Source: Anagrus nilaparvatae
Lineage: Eukaryota > Arthropoda > Insecta > Hymenoptera > Mymaridae
DNA: 64,000 bases
Assembly (NCBI GenBank): GCA_022575985.1
Contig: JAKSXM010000014.1
Coordinates: forward strand, 17,856,001-17,920,000
Direction of reading: 5' to 3'
The translations under genes were made by a program, and so were the position numbers. Of this stretch, positions 44,440 through 58,339 are shown in pieces. The notes below the pieces were generated by a model. It worked only from the letters and a program-made list of their open reading frames with translations, ran no database searches and was not told the origin of the DNA. How positions within the stretch are numbered: the first letter of the stretch is position 1; each line of letters begins with the position of its first letter.

Positions 44440-45697
44440 ATATACCATACACAAATATATATCGTAAGTATGGTGGTATGTACTGACTAAATCAAACACG
44501 CGAGAGCAAGGCAAGGAAGCGAGACGACATACCTGAGATTTGTACAGAAAAATAAAATAATAATAATTTATACAGGTACCTTAGTTTTCTCCCTCTATAT
44601 AGGTAAGAATAGGTATACATGTATTTGTGGAGTCGAGCGAAGCAGCGCAACACCACGGTGAAATAAAGAAAGATATTGTTCCCAGACAGTCGACGGTGCG
44701 CAGTCGCCAGGTGAACACAATATTATTCACCTAATCTTTCTACATATAAAGTATAGTATGTATAGAGACACGTAGAAGTATATACATATGAAAGTTTAAT
44801 ACATACATGGTTACATAGCGCGAGATATTAAAAAAAGAAAATAAAAATATAAACAATTTTGTTTATCAATAAAATAATTTATTTAAAAAAGGATTGTATT
44901 GTTTTATTTTGTTAGTTTGTGTTTAGCTATAGATTGAATTTACAGTGTATATTTACAAGTTTTTATACACGTAAGCATAAAAATTATATTAGAAAATGTG
45001 CGGTGAGAGTGTTTACGAGCGGTAACTCCGAAATTTCAACAGGTAAATCGAACGTTCATAAAAGGTATACATACACATAGAAAAGCGTGCTTTTTCAATA
45101 AAACAAGTTTATAACGGTAAAAAATTGTTAAATAATATTTTTCTAAAGAATTTTTAAGTTTAAATAATAAATTTTGTGATACCAATTGCATAATATAAAT
45201 AAATAATATTTAATTAATAAATAAAAATAATGCTCATAACCTATAAATTAATAATTAAGGATTTTAATATTATTGACAATAATAAATAAATAAAGTGATA
45301 ATAGTGAAAAGTATAATATAAATAATATAATACAAATGAAAATTAATGTGTTAAAAATTTCGGAGTCGTTATATTTTTAATGTAGAACTTGAATTTTGTA
45401 CATGAGAATCGAAGTGAAATTTAGTATTTTATTTTAAATGAAAAATGAGAAAACCGGCGCGAGTAAGGCAGGTGTGACATATACCTATATCTGGATATAT
45501 AGGGTGTCCTTTTTCAATTTGTAGCTATTATAAAATAATAAAAAAAGGAAAAACCACAAACGAGTGGTTTTAAATGTTGATATTAAAATTATTCTTTAAA
45601 AGTACATAAAGAAATAATATTTTTTAATTATTATATTGTTAAATGTTGTTTGTTGGTGGAGTGAAAATAAAAATATATTATTGAAAATCTAGAAAAA
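44440..45697 (+). promoter_or_regulatory. fus: Probable fusilli promoter and 5' untranslated region
   Basis: Less AT-rich sequence at 44490-44720 (CGCGAGAGCAAGGCAAGGAA, GTCGAGCGAAGCAGCGCAAC, AGTCGACGGTGCGCAGTCGC) stands out from the surrounding DNA, as insect promoters and first exons often do. Possible splice donors CAG/GTGAAC near 44711 and CAG/GTAAAT near 45041 could mark untranslated exons. The start of transcription was not identified. The last part, up to 45697, must be at least partly transcribed as the leader of coding exon 1. Confidence 0.45.
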
Positions 45698-45841
45698 ATG
45701 CAAGTGACAAACGCAATGAATCCGACACACCTGGTGGCACTTTACGTCGCCACTGCAGGATTACAAGGAAATTCGTTAGGTACTGATGAAGAAGAAATAA
45801 CGTTGCTTGTTTATGTGCTGATCGATGCATTGCAAAATAAA
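45698..45841 (+). CDS. fus: fusilli/ESRP-type splicing regulator, coding exon 1
   Basis: 48 codons from the ATG at 45698 to the donor AAA/GTAAGT at 45841/45842, ending in phase 0. The peptide begins MQVTNAMNPTHLVALYVATA and continues GLQGNSLGTDEEEITLLVYV. I recognise the N-terminal block of the ESRP/fusilli family, which has hydrophobic LVxLxxxTAG, then LGxDExExxLLxxxxxD. Family members are RNA-binding proteins with an N-terminal DnaQ-like domain and three RRMs that control epithelial alternative splicing; those domains are encoded beyond this window. The start is favoured because the block sits at the N terminus in relatives and the context is AAAAAAATG. This reading rests on remembered family sequence and on the smooth frame join to the exon at 63595. 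Expected location in the cell: nucleus. Confidence 0.8.
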
Positions 45842-45849
45842 GTAAGTTT

Positions 45850-48800
45850 TTTTATTATTTTTTTTTAATTTCGGAGTCAAAGCGACCAAAGTTTATAGCA
45901 TAGGGGCAGTTCATAATATAATATTGGTACCCTTTAAAAATATTTTAAAGTTCAATGAACTTTTGTCTTATTAATATTTGTAAACAAATTTATCTACTTT
46001 TTATGGAAAATTGCCTAGAATTTTTATTTACTTTAACAGTATTAAAAGTTAAATAAATACGAGTCTAGGTAAAAAATATAATTACTGATAATGAAAATAA
46101 TTGTAAAAATTAAATAATATGCCTTGAACTGATAATAACTAAAATTAACTCAGAGTCATTTAAAGAAAATAAAAAAATTTATGTCAAAAAAAATTTTGTT
46201 ATAAAAAAGATATAAATGATAAAATTCTTTTTTTTTTTAGTTAAATAACTGATTAAGTAGCTTGTCTAACTGATAAGGCACTTAATATAAATTGTTATTT
46301 TGCAATTTTTACTTAACAGAATTCAAAAAAAGCTTTATTGATTTTATATTTTTCATAAAATTGATGTATATAAATCATTAATTTTGTTAAAAAAAAACAA
46401 GTTTTTATTCGATCCATATCAGTGCTGTGTATTATTACCTTTTACGTATGAATACAGTTCGTCTTCATTACGTCATTTCGAGGAATTAGGTAGAAAGAAA
46501 CAAAATAAGAAAAAAATTTTTTTGCCAAATGCATACTTAATACATTTTTTTTATTTAAAATGTACTCTTCGAACTGAAAAAGATGAAATTCAAATAAAAA
46601 AAATATCCTTTTCGTGAGTAAATTTTGAAATTTGACGAAAATATTTTTTTATATTCCTTCTCTGTTATTACGTGAAAAAAGGGCTTTTATGGCATTTATC
46701 AAGATTTAAGAAAACGAGTTATAACTAAAAATATCTTCATTTTTAACTCCCTGCATGATATTTCCATACAAATTTTTTTTATTATATTAACCGTTAACCT
46801 TTTTCTTACCTTTTTTTCAAATATCACGTATTTTTATGAGATTTATTGGAATTTTAATGATTTTTTCTCTTTCAAAAGAAATATTTAATTATTCTATACA
46901 AGTATAAAATATACGCCCTTTAATAATAACTTTATAAATTTTGTAATAATTAATTATTTTCTATCTAATGGAGCACTTTGATTTTATCCTTAATTAATAA
47001 TTCTGTTACCTTATTTGTCATAATATGCTCAAGAGAGGAAAAAGACAGAGAAATACATAAAAAAGATTCCCAGACTTTCACTCAGCTAGAGTTGCTATTA
47101 AGGAATCTATAATTTAATTTGTGATTTATTTTAGAAATATTTACAGTCTCTGACTTCCCCCACTCTCTCCCCTCCCCCTCTACTTTCTCTATTTCTATGT
47201 ATTTTCCTTTTTTTCTTGTGTTTTTTTTAACAATACAACTACTTAAAAAACTTGAATTTTAAAAGCTTTTTTTGGCATGTTCAAAAATTTTTTTATGTAA
47301 AAAAATATTTGCTTGTTCCACTTTGAAAAGAATCTGTGAAAGAATTTATGAGATAATTTTTAGACAGCGTGTGATTATAAAATCAATTTATTTCAGATTA
47401 ATTTTTTTTTAATTTTCTGTTTAATATGATTATTATTGTTAAATTATTCGCAAAGCTAAAAACCGATTAAAATATTAATTAATCTGGGATTAATCTAACT
47501 TTTAGTATTTAAAAGCTCCCCTTCGAATTTCCCAATTTTTTGGTAAAGAAAATTCCTTGAAACATAAATAAAACGAAAAATAAATTAACAAATAAACATA
47601 AAAATATTAAACATTTATTTGGATACAAACGTGTAAATAATTTATTCAAATTTTTTAAATTAGTCATCAGTTAAATAAGTTAATAATCATCGAAACAATC
47701 ATTTTTGACTATTTTAGCTTTAATTTTACACAAATGCTGACTCATGAATTTATTTTTTCTGAAATAATTTTATGGAAGAAATCTAAAAAATACGCTCATA
47801 ATATTTTTTGTGCGTCAGGGGGAATATTTTGGATTCGATTATTATAAATCTTGTTGACGATACTTTAGAAATAATTTGCAACAATTCGCTTAGAAACGCT
47901 TCATTAAAAAATTTTTTTTTATAAGAATTAAAAATGTTTAAAAAAATAAATTCGAAAATAGTTAAAGTTGACACTTTATGAAATTTATATTATTTTTCAT
48001 GCAAATCTAAAAAACTCAAAAGTTTGTTATTATTAAAAACTTGTGAATTTTGTAACTTCCGACATGCAACGTGTTGTCGCGTTATTTTATTTTTTTAATG
48101 TGATTTTAATTTTTCAATTGAAAACTATTTTATTTATTTGCCAACAAATATGTCAAACAGCAAGTTATGATTCTATTTCTAGAGAACGACGTGAGTTTTT
48201 GACTATCCTGACCGAAGTAGAAGATTGCATGTCTATTTATTGATCAAATTAAAACTTGGTTAAAACCTGAATCAAAACTCGATCAAAACAAGGTACCCAT
48301 AGACATATCAAGCGCCGTTGCATATATTATATGCTCTGCTAATTAAAGCTGAAAGAATGAAAAATAAGAAAATTTCATTTGATCTGCATCTGACTATCTG
48401 CTTGCAAACGCTTATCCAAGAATTTTTCACATTTTTAAGTTACTTTAAGTATTTTATCTATTAAAAATCTAAATTTAAAATCCTAAAATTAGATAAAAAT
48501 TTTGTGTAATTAGTACAGCAAACAAAAAAACAAGCGTTATCAGGAATGAGATAATGCAGGTGTATGCAGGAGATAATATACTGTAAAGGTTTTTAATAAC
48601 TTCAATTTAATTCCAGTCTGACATGACCAGTGCTTTAACTAAAATCTATTATAATTTTATAAATAATTATTATTAGATTTTTCTCGGATTTTTATATATA
48701 AATCGATTACCCAATAATTGAGTATAATTTTAAAAATAATTAAATTTGATAAAAATGTGGCCCTGATTCTAATCAGATGCAAAAAAACTTATAACTAGTT

Positions 48801-49555
48801 TCGAACTAGTTTTTCTGTTAACACAACTAACGCTTGAATTAACTTGTATAGGGACATGTTTATTGTTTACTTATAACAGTTTTAACTTATACCGACTTAT
48901 ACTCCTTAATTATTATAAGTCCTAGAACTGAAATTATAATAAGTTCCTAGATCCTAATTATTCTAATTCCCTAAATCAAAAATAATCTAAGTCTTTTGAA
49001 TCCCCAACCCCCTAAATTTGGCGTCATTTTCAAGTACCCCTCCCAATGAACATGTCCCGAGTTAAAATTATACCTCAAAATGCACAAGAACGCTTGGTTT
49101 AAGATACAAAAGAACTGGGGAAAAAATGCAAAAAATGGGCAAATCATAATAATACACGTAAAGTGAACAACAGAGAAATGGATACATTTGAACACATTAG
49201 ATGTTGCGAGATAGTAACGAAAAAAATTAGGAACCAATTAGTTCAAAACAGACGCAGGTGGAACAAAAAAAATAGACTTGTGCTTGGATATACAAGTGGA
49301 CAGAAGGTATTTTAGCACTAGATGAATAAAAAAATATCTATTCTTCACAATTCTTCATACCATTGATTTTATTTGTTCGTAGAGAAAAAAGCTAAGCTGC
49401 TGATGCACTTAACTTTTTAACCATCACGGGAACAATTTAACTGTATTTCATTATTCCAGAAATTGCCGATATAAAATAGAAAAAGTTAAAGAAGAAAGAT
49501 AATTTTCTTTTTAAATCATTAAGGAATTTTTATTTAGTACTAAAAAGGACAACAA
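45850..49555. other. AT-rich part of fusilli intron 1
   Basis: No separate gene seen. The 47153-47205 stretch is C/T-rich (CCCCCACTCTCTCCCCTCCC and CTCTACTTTCTC). Short frames such as 46384-46617 and 48043-48243 have no recognisable content. Confidence 0.5.
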
Positions 49556-49559
49556 TTAT

Positions 49560-49760
49560 TTCTATTTGTTGATGACTTCCGTCACCATGCGATGTTGCAT
49601 TATACAGTAAAAGAAGAATATGCATTCTGGTTATAATATAGAGTCCATTGTTTCTCGCTTTTCAATTCAAGAGAGGCGGAGCATTGCGCCCTCGGAAGGT
49701 CGTTCGTTAATTCTATCCTCTTTCTCTCTCTTTCACTCTATGAGCAACACGTGTTTTTAA
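49560..49760. promoter_or_regulatory. Less AT-rich intronic island, possible enhancer or alternative promoter
   Basis: GAGAGGCGGAGCATTGCGCC, CTCGGAAGGTCGTTCG, a CTCTTTCTCTCTCTTTC tract and AACACGTG stand out within strongly AT-rich intron DNA. The E-box-like CACGTG at about 49749 is a plausible transcription-factor site. No open frame or repeat explains the island. The assignment is inference from composition only. Confidence 0.35.
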
Positions 49761-49764
49761 TATA

Positions 49765-52700
49765 CAGCGTAAGCCACAATATTTCTTTACATGGCCAATG
49801 ATCTCGTGCAAATGCCACATTGTTATAAAATTATATCTTATACACATACTTATTGTTTTTATGTGTAATTTTCTTTTCCTTTTTAGATTTATAAAAAGAT
49901 TTTAAGGGTACATTTATGTTGGCTTATAAAAAAATTAAATTATTTCATTTATTATGTTTCTGTCAAAAGATTTCACATTCAGCGTAAGCATTTTTAACAA
50001 TCTACTATTCAGGTTAACAAAAATTTAAGCAAAAACCTAGATTTCACCTGCTTAAATATATATTATCACAAGATTTAAATTTTGTTTGAGAAAAGTCAGG
50101 AGCCCAATGACGTGGGTGTTTTAGTTGGTCGGTTGCCGAGAAATACCTTGTTCCAGCATACTTTATGTTTAACTGGTTTAATTTAAAAGTAACCGCATAT
50201 AAAATCGATATAAAATCTAATGAGGACTTTACCTATTGATATTTTCGCGCTTTTAGTGTCCAGATTTGGCTCGATTTGGTCTACGTGGGTTTTTTAGGTT
50301 GCTGATCGTGAAATTTAAGGTCTTGCCTACTTAATGGCACTTATTGGCACTTCACCCTTAGTTTTGAAAAAAATCCCTTTTAGAAGTAGTTTTAGCTAAT
50401 TTAAGGGTGAAGAGACAATTTTTATTAAGCAGGACCCCAAAATTCGTTATCAGTGACCTGAAAATACAAAATTTCAAATACATCAAAAATACCCCTTAGG
50501 GGTAGTTTTTTTCAAATTTAAAGGTATTTGCCCGAGTATTCACCCATTCCTCCCGGAAAAAACTCGAAATTCGTAATCATCGACCCAAAAAATCTACAGT
50601 AGACAAAAGCTCATGACGGCCAGTAACTAAACACACTAAACTACAAAATTTAACAGCGGCTCGAGCAGCGGCTCTTATCCTACCTATGGTATTATGGAAA
50701 TAAATGGATATTTATAGCAAGTTGCCTTTGATTAAAGTATAAAGTAGAACTAACTTCCCCTAGCATAACAGCTTGTTTAAAATTTCGCTTTTCTGAAATT
50801 CAGTCAAAGTTGAAAAAATATCTCAAAAATATAGTCAAAGACTATTGCTCGGGCTATTGCTACAATTGATATTGTTTGGTTCGGCACTAATTTTTACATA
50901 TTCATTGTTTATTTATTCGTTTAACATATGTTACTTGATCTTCGTATTATTTATTGGTAATTTTTTGTAATGTGGATCATTTTATAATCTTTAAATAAAA
51001 TTATGTAAGTGGTTTCTCAAAAATTATACGTATGATCTTATTTCCTGATCCAATTGTTTACATTGTTTAGTCTTTCATTGGTAATTTTATGCAATAATTT
51101 ATTTACTCAGCCATATACATAAAACTTGTTACATAAAAAGTTTATTGACTTTTCTATGTGTGTTTATTTCTATTTATTTATTTATTGGTTTCAAAATATT
51201 TTTTAAACACTACTTGTTTCGTTTTCAATAAATAATAATATAATTTATGGACATTCGTTGATTTTACCTAAAACTTTCAAAAAAATTTTCCAATCTAGCT
51301 CTGGCAATAAAATTTCATTATTCTGTTTACTTGACATTAAAATTTTGATGGATAATATTCTGAAGTAGTTTAAAATTTTACGGTACATTGACCTTAGATA
51401 TGATAAAAAAGAATTGAAAAATTCAAAATAGATTGAAATAAACCTCGAAATAAACATTAAAACTTATCTAACAAAAAAGATAAGTATCAAAAGAGTTTCT
51501 CTTACGTAACTATTTTTTAATTCATGGTAAATTTAATAAACTAGAGTTCAAATTTTTTTATATCACTTTATACAAATTTTCTTAATTATTTTTCTTAATT
51601 TTTAAAGCAAACAAATTAGGGAAGCATTTTTAAGGAAATTTTTAACCCCTTCGCCCCCACTTTCGCGAATATTTATTATTTTTGTTCCATTAAATTCATT
51701 ATCCAAAAAATTTGGGCCCTGCCGACAGCGGTTATAATTTTATAATACAGAAAAATTCTTATTATTTATCTTTGAACAAATATCTTTTTAGTTGTTATTT
51801 ATTGGTCGTCTCGTATTCCCATGTCGAGTCCAACTCTGTAATAAAAAAAAACTGCTAGCTGCCGTGCAAATTGAAATCATCGTGCACATTTAATAGTAAC
51901 AAAGTCCAGTTTTAAAATGATATTATCAACTCAAGCGCGCTGAGAGATATTTTCTTCTCGCTATTCAGAAAATAAAAAGGAGGAAAAAAATTTTTCGCGT
52001 CAATGATCTTTAATCTTGATTTGAGAAAAAAAAAATTTTCTTTTATAAATTGAATAAGTAGGAAAATTTTATAGGTAGATATTTAAATTATATAAGATAT
52101 ATAATATTTATGATAAAATTTATAAACTGGTTTTAATTAATAAAGTTATAATTATAATTTTTATTATAAATAAATTATTATTTAATTCTTAATATTATAT
52201 TATCTTTTAAAAATTTATAAAAACATAAATAAAAATTAATATATTATTCATGTATATTTTTTGTCCCTGATTATTAATAAGTAGCAAGTTATTATAATAC
52301 TTTTTATGCAAAATTTTATCCTTGACGACCTATGACCTGTACATATTTTATGCATGTAAATTATTTATGTTGTAGTTAATTTTTTTGTTGCTAATTTTTT
52401 TATTTTTATTATAGTATACTATTTTCTATTATGTACTTTTTTGTGAGCATAATTTATTTCCAATATTTTTAAGCTCTATTTTAGCATGGGACATATTAAT
52501 AGAGAGTTACCCCTGAAGGCCCAGAAATTAAGGGTGGATCACAATCGGAGGAGAGGGGCAAATGGGACTTGAAATTATCCGGGTTTAATAAGAACATATA
52601 TTTAGTGAACATTTTTCATGCACATTATTTGTGTACAATACAAATGGCTTTAAATTTTCTAATACTACTTTTATAGAACTTGCAGGACTAGTGTACCTAA

Positions 52701-55700
52701 AAAGATATTGCTTGAATTTTCATGCACTTGCCTAAATTTTTATAAATCATTTCCTTAAATATTCAAGCAGGTTTACAAGCAGTTACTTAAAACTTTGCCC
52801 AGTTACTAAAAATTTTGCTGCTTGTTTAAGCATCTCACCCCAGGGACTGGATGCTAAAGTAATTGTATGGTCTATAGCAGGTGTATGCAAATTACATAAG
52901 GCCCTAGACATACTTGATTAACTATTTCTATCGCAAAACATAGATCATATTGGAGACGTAAAGTATATGTACACAGAATTCAACACAAAATCAAAAATTA
53001 ACAGACTTAATATCGACTTTAATTTTATAAACATTTTTTTTAAAACAAAATAAACAGAAAATATATGGCTGGGACCAGATTCAGCATTCATATCACAGTG
53101 ATAAACAGCCGTACCATACTTAATATGTGGTACTCAGCATGCGCAAACAAATGTTTTTAGAAATGGTAGTACTTTTCGAGATGCAGTTTGGTTATAAAAG
53201 TCAATATTTTATTAAAAGTTAGTACTTTTTTTGTTTTTCACGTGAAATGTTATAAATGATATAAATGCAGAATCTAGGCACAGAATCAGGCCCAGAATCA
53301 TACCAATAACGATAAGTCTTGTAACAAAAAAGAATTATGAATTTTTAAAATAAGTTCAATTAAAAGTAAGAAAATATAATAATAATCTATAACTAATGTG
53401 TTCAATTTTAATACTAATTAGATAAATTTCGATTTACCGAAGTCAGTGCGTCGCTCATATATATACCCTTACAAAGTCATTTCGTTTGCGAGAAAAAAAT
53501 TTACTTTGTATTTGTCAATCGTTATAAATATGTGATGTTAATATTTATCAAAGTAAAAGATGAGATTTATTTCACAAACAGTGCTAATCAAGCTATGAAA
53601 TTAAAATAGATAAGTTTGATTTATTCTGATAAAAAATAAATATGACATAAATCCATAAGTAAATAACAAAATGTAAAGAAAAACAATGATCAGATGATAG
53701 ATAAAGATTCTAAGTAAAATATAATAAACATATATTTTACGATTATTACAAAGGAAATCTTAAAAAGTTTAAAATATATAAATTATTTTATAATTATCCG
53801 ATTCACGGAGACACGCGTTAGTGCATGAAAATATGTCAACATTTTATTATAACTATATAAAAAGTTACATTTTATTTTTTTTTTATAATGAGTATGCATT
53901 CGGTTGTGAGGTTAACAGATCAAGGCAGTTTGGTTGTATTATAGTACACATACGCGTATTCTATATTATTAAACGTTTATGTGTAGTACTATACAAAAAA
54001 AAATTGTCATTTTAATTTTTTTTTTTTGAATAAAAAGTACTGTAATCTTGTGTATTATACCTGATGTGACAATTCAATTTTCTAATTGAATGTTAAAAAA
54101 AAAATTTTTAATAACTATTGTTAAAATTTATACATTCAGCAAAAAAAAAAAAAATAAAAATTATTTTTTATAAATGACGTAAAAATTTAATTTCTAGTTT
54201 CATGTTTTTAATATTTAAGTAACGTTTATTGTTTAAACATTAATGTAAACTTCCGTATATCAAAAGTTAAAATTATTTATGTTAAATCGCAAAAAAAAAA
54301 ATTATTTATCTTGATTAATCGTACTCTATGAAAAAAAAAAAACTAGTTTTTTGAAAAACTTGTTTTCATATAAATTATATTTTATTAAATAATTATTTAA
54401 AACAATATATTAAAATAATTTTTTGCATAAATAAATAAATGAATAAACATTGCTATCTTTTAAAAAGTTGGCTTTACTGATAACAAAAAAAATATAAAAA
54501 TATCCAATTAGTTGTATAGCTTGAGATATACTAGTTCGTGGTTAACTCATTAAAATTGTTTCTGATACAAGTTAGATATTAAACTGTACCTACTCTCTGG
54601 ATGTGTATCAGTTTAATTTTTATGATGTTTATTAAATAGAAATGCATTTTTATGTAAGAGAGAAAATGCTACATGTGATCTTTATATATCTTTCAGCATG
54701 CTTTCATGTCTTGGAATTTAAACTAATTTTTTTTTGTTGAGATTGTGGATCTAAAAAAAGTGTTTTATTTAGAACTTTCCCATGCTCAATTGTTTGGAGA
54801 TATGAAGCAAAGACTTGGTTAGCTTACATTTACAATGTGCGAGCAGTCATTTCAGTCCTGTAAAATTAGTGTATTTAAAATTGAAATTTATTCCATAAAT
54901 GATGAGCAATGTTCTTTAAAAAAGAAACAAATAGACGGGATAAGGGACAATCGGAGTTTGAATATTTTTTTCCATATTAAAACATTTTTACGTATGTAAA
55001 AGTTTTAAGTTACTTAAAAGATCCATGCACATTCTTGAAAAAATTGTATTTTCAAAGGTTTTGAAATTAGTTTGGAAATTAGAGCTAAAATGATTTTTGT
55101 ACTGTACTTAATATTGGCTGCATTCAGAACTTCGTTCTGTGACAATCGGAATGAGATTTTTAATTTTAGGCCTTTAAAATAAATTTATTTTTTAAAAATA
55201 TAAAAGAAAAAGTTGAAAATATTATTTTTTCTCTAATTTTAAATTTTAAATCTCGTGTATATATGAAAGTAAATTAAATGTTATTTTTTTATTAATCTTG
55301 TCTCCAATTAAATTAGATTATTAAGTAGAAAAATTATAACTGAAAATATTAATTTATTATAATTTCTAAAGCTAATTAATTTAATAACATACATATAAAA
55401 AACTTTTTTCTCACGACAAACTCAACTGCATTTTTATATTTCTGCAGATCTAACTAATCAACGAAAACAAAAAGTAAATGTTTTTTTAATAAACTGCACA
55501 ATATAATGATAAAAAAAAAGAGAAAAATAAATGAAAATTTCATAAATACAACAAACAGTGGGTACATAGTTTTATAATAGACTTTAGCATGTTGCAAAAA
55601 AAAAATAAAATTAAATTCTTAGAAAATGCAATCTGCTTTTTAGAAACGTGACTTATGCCGACATTGTAATAGTAATTTTAGTAATTATAAAAAAAAAAAC

Positions 55701-57030
55701 TAAGAGACACCACTAGATAGATTACACCTAAATTAATGCAGTATATGCGGGAAAATTATCATTTTATTCAACGGAAATTAATTTCACTATGTTTGTATAT
55801 TTTAATATTATATATCTACATTGTATTATACACTTGATTTCCTGTTCAAAATTCATTTTAAAAAATATGATTTTTTTTTTAATGAAAACGTACATTTTTT
55901 TTTAAATTGCTTTTTTTTTTGTATAAATGCATATTAAGATCTATAAAGTGAAAATGCTAGAAAAATTGTAATGTTTTATTTAATAGAAAATCTGAGTAGG
56001 AATGATATTTTGCATATCGAGAAAGAAATTTTTTAAATTTAATGAAAGTTAAAGTAAAAAAAAAAAGAAATTTTAAATTTATATTGAGCTACATGGTAAT
56101 AGAGTACAATAAATTTAAATAACCAACAATTGATAATAGAATTTGTATACAATACGATAGGGTCAATACGGGTTGCTTTTATTTCCGGCCCTATTGACAT
56201 TCGCGATATTATCTTTAAATATTCTTAAATCTTTTACGTAAACATTTTTTACACACCATGTATATTTGATTTTTTTGCATTCATAATAAGGAAATAATAT
56301 TATTTTTTATATGTGCTGGGTTACGACTTTTTTCCGGGTTTTTCATTTTTTTTATGTTCTAAGCCTATTTTTTTCTTAATCTTGTAAAATCTGCAAAGAC
56401 TTTTTGACAATTTTTTGAAATTTACTTGATAACTAGCAAAAAAAAATGTTTTCATCATAACTTAACAATGCCACTAAAAAGAGTAATAATTGTTGTAATT
56501 CTGTAGATGACCATGCCCACATCTTTATGAAAATCAAGAAATTAGCAATATTGTACAATAACAAAAAACAAATACTAATGAAATAGAAAAAGTGAAAATT
56601 GAAGAGAAAAATATTAATAACTGTAGAGGAATTTAATTACAAGATATAGATTACGAAAATATAGCTGTATTGATGCAGATACTGCTAAATTCGGGACTAA
56701 ATTGAATAACAGTAGATAAAATATTTTAAAAAGTTTAAAAAGTTGTAACTCTTTTTTTTATCAATATTTTTTAAATAATCCAACGGCACCAGAAAGCGAA
56801 AGAGTCAAAGAACACAGGGTTAAATTTTGGTGAAAAAATATTTATTTTTAGTGAAATAAAAGCGATTTGAAAATGACCATGAAAAGTTTTCGGTTTTTTA
56901 CACACTTTTTTGCCACCTTTTCGGATATAAAACTTTTCCTAATTAACTTAGAAACTTGTGCTTCTGTATAGAAGTAAAAGAAACAATTTTCTATAAGAAA
57001 AATTTTATTTAAATTTATTGTGACCATTTT
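49765..57030. other. AT-rich part of fusilli intron 1 with repeat debris
   Basis: No gene recognised. At 50090-50590 similar phrases recur (CCCTTAG, GGTAGTTTT, AAATTCGTTATC/AAATTCGTAATC), as in an old duplicated element. At 52712-52800 the CAAGCAGTTACTT phrase resembles 17510-17580. At 56162-56203 a small inverted pair (GTCAATACGGG and CCCTATTGAC) is present. The rest is low-complexity A/T. Confidence 0.45.
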
Positions 57031-57039
57031 TGTGAAAGT

Positions 57040-58330
57040 TATTCAAAAAATTCGGGAGGTGCACATCTTTATTTATCCGACAGTAAGCGAGTTACAAGCA
57101 GAGATTTATGCTTAAAAAACTATCCAAAATTAAATACGGGAAATATATCAAGAAACTTGGCGTGAAATTATAACAGTGGAGAGAATTTCGAGGAGTTTTA
57201 AGATAGGATTGGGTGTAAGTTAGGGATGCCCCCTAAGTCTATAAGCTTAATTAATCTTTTCATAGAAAATATAAATAAAACGTGGGAGATAAAGACTGCT
57301 ATCAGAACAAAAATATTTTTCATGAAATTTTCAAATGACTTAATCCTCTTGGCTGATGGAAGTGCAGATTTAAAGGAAATGTTGATAGAGACAGAGAAAT
57401 GTTGTGAAAGACATTAAAAAAAAAAATAATAGTTTTCATAAAAGGAGGAAAATTAGGGTAAAAAGAGAAATGGACTTTCAAAGGCGAATAGTTGGAAACA
57501 GAATCATAATACGAATTCTTAGGTTTCATCTTCACATCAACAAGTTTTATGAATAAATATCTTATAAACGCAGAGGGAAATACGAGTAAACGTGTAATAA
57601 AAGGAACAAAAAACGCCCTTTGGGGACTTATAATAAAATGAATGGGAATTGAGAATATCAGCAAGAGGATGTATCTTTTGCGAATCTTTTGCAAACTCTA
57701 GTGAGGTTGGGGCGCTTATATCGGGGTGAAATATGGAGACTGAATTGAAGGTAAAACACAGAGAGAATGCAAGGAGGTTTGTGAAAATGATAATTGGGAT
57801 AAATTCAAATAAATCCGATTACAATGAAAATTAAAAGCAGATATTAAGAGTCTAGTATATCCAAATGAGAGGATGTGTTATAAGATTTGTAATTTACATA
57901 CTACAGATGGAAAATGACAGATGGGCAAAATTTGCCTTAGATTGCCTTTAAATTCGTCTTAGAAATAAGAGCAACAGTTAACAAAGAATTGTCCACCTGG
58001 AGTGTGGAACTTAAAACAGTGTGGGAAGAAGTAGATTCGAGGTACATAAAGGAAAAGTACTGAAAATGGTGTAAAATTCAAATGTTGGACAATCAAATTT
58101 AAAAGCGACGAAACCCTTAGAATTTTAAGGGATCAGGATATCCATTGAAAAATTCTATAAAATAAGAGGAATACAAGGGAATATTAGGCAAGAATAAGAT
58201 GTGGCAATCTAAGGAGGAAGGAAAGTAGGGTTTTGGGGATGACAAATGTAAAGTATGCAATGTCATAACAGAATTTTTTAATCATATTTGGTCATGCTGT
58301 GAAGCAAGAGTAAAAATTAAAACAAATATA
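57040..58330 (+). pseudogene. Non-LTR retrotransposon relic in fusilli intron 1
   Basis: Same strand as fusilli. Broken frames read SRSFKIGLGVS then GCP (the GxRQGCPLSP motif), INLFIENINKTWE, FFMKFSNDLILLADGSADLK (the KFADDxxLLAD catalytic motif, with the first Asp changed to Asn), and KEMLIETEKCC. After shifts come KEKWTFKG, EFLGFIFTST and INAEGNTSKRVIKGTKNALW (the post-RT YLGxxFxxxG region). Near 58238 the frame DDKCKVCNVITEFFNHIW ends SCCEAR, a C-x2-C-x8-H-x4-C zinc-finger-like end typical of several non-LTR clades. RT motifs before GCP are missing. Stops and shifts make it non-functional. No 3' tail was resolved. Confidence 0.82.
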
Positions 58331-58339
58331 ACAATTTTT

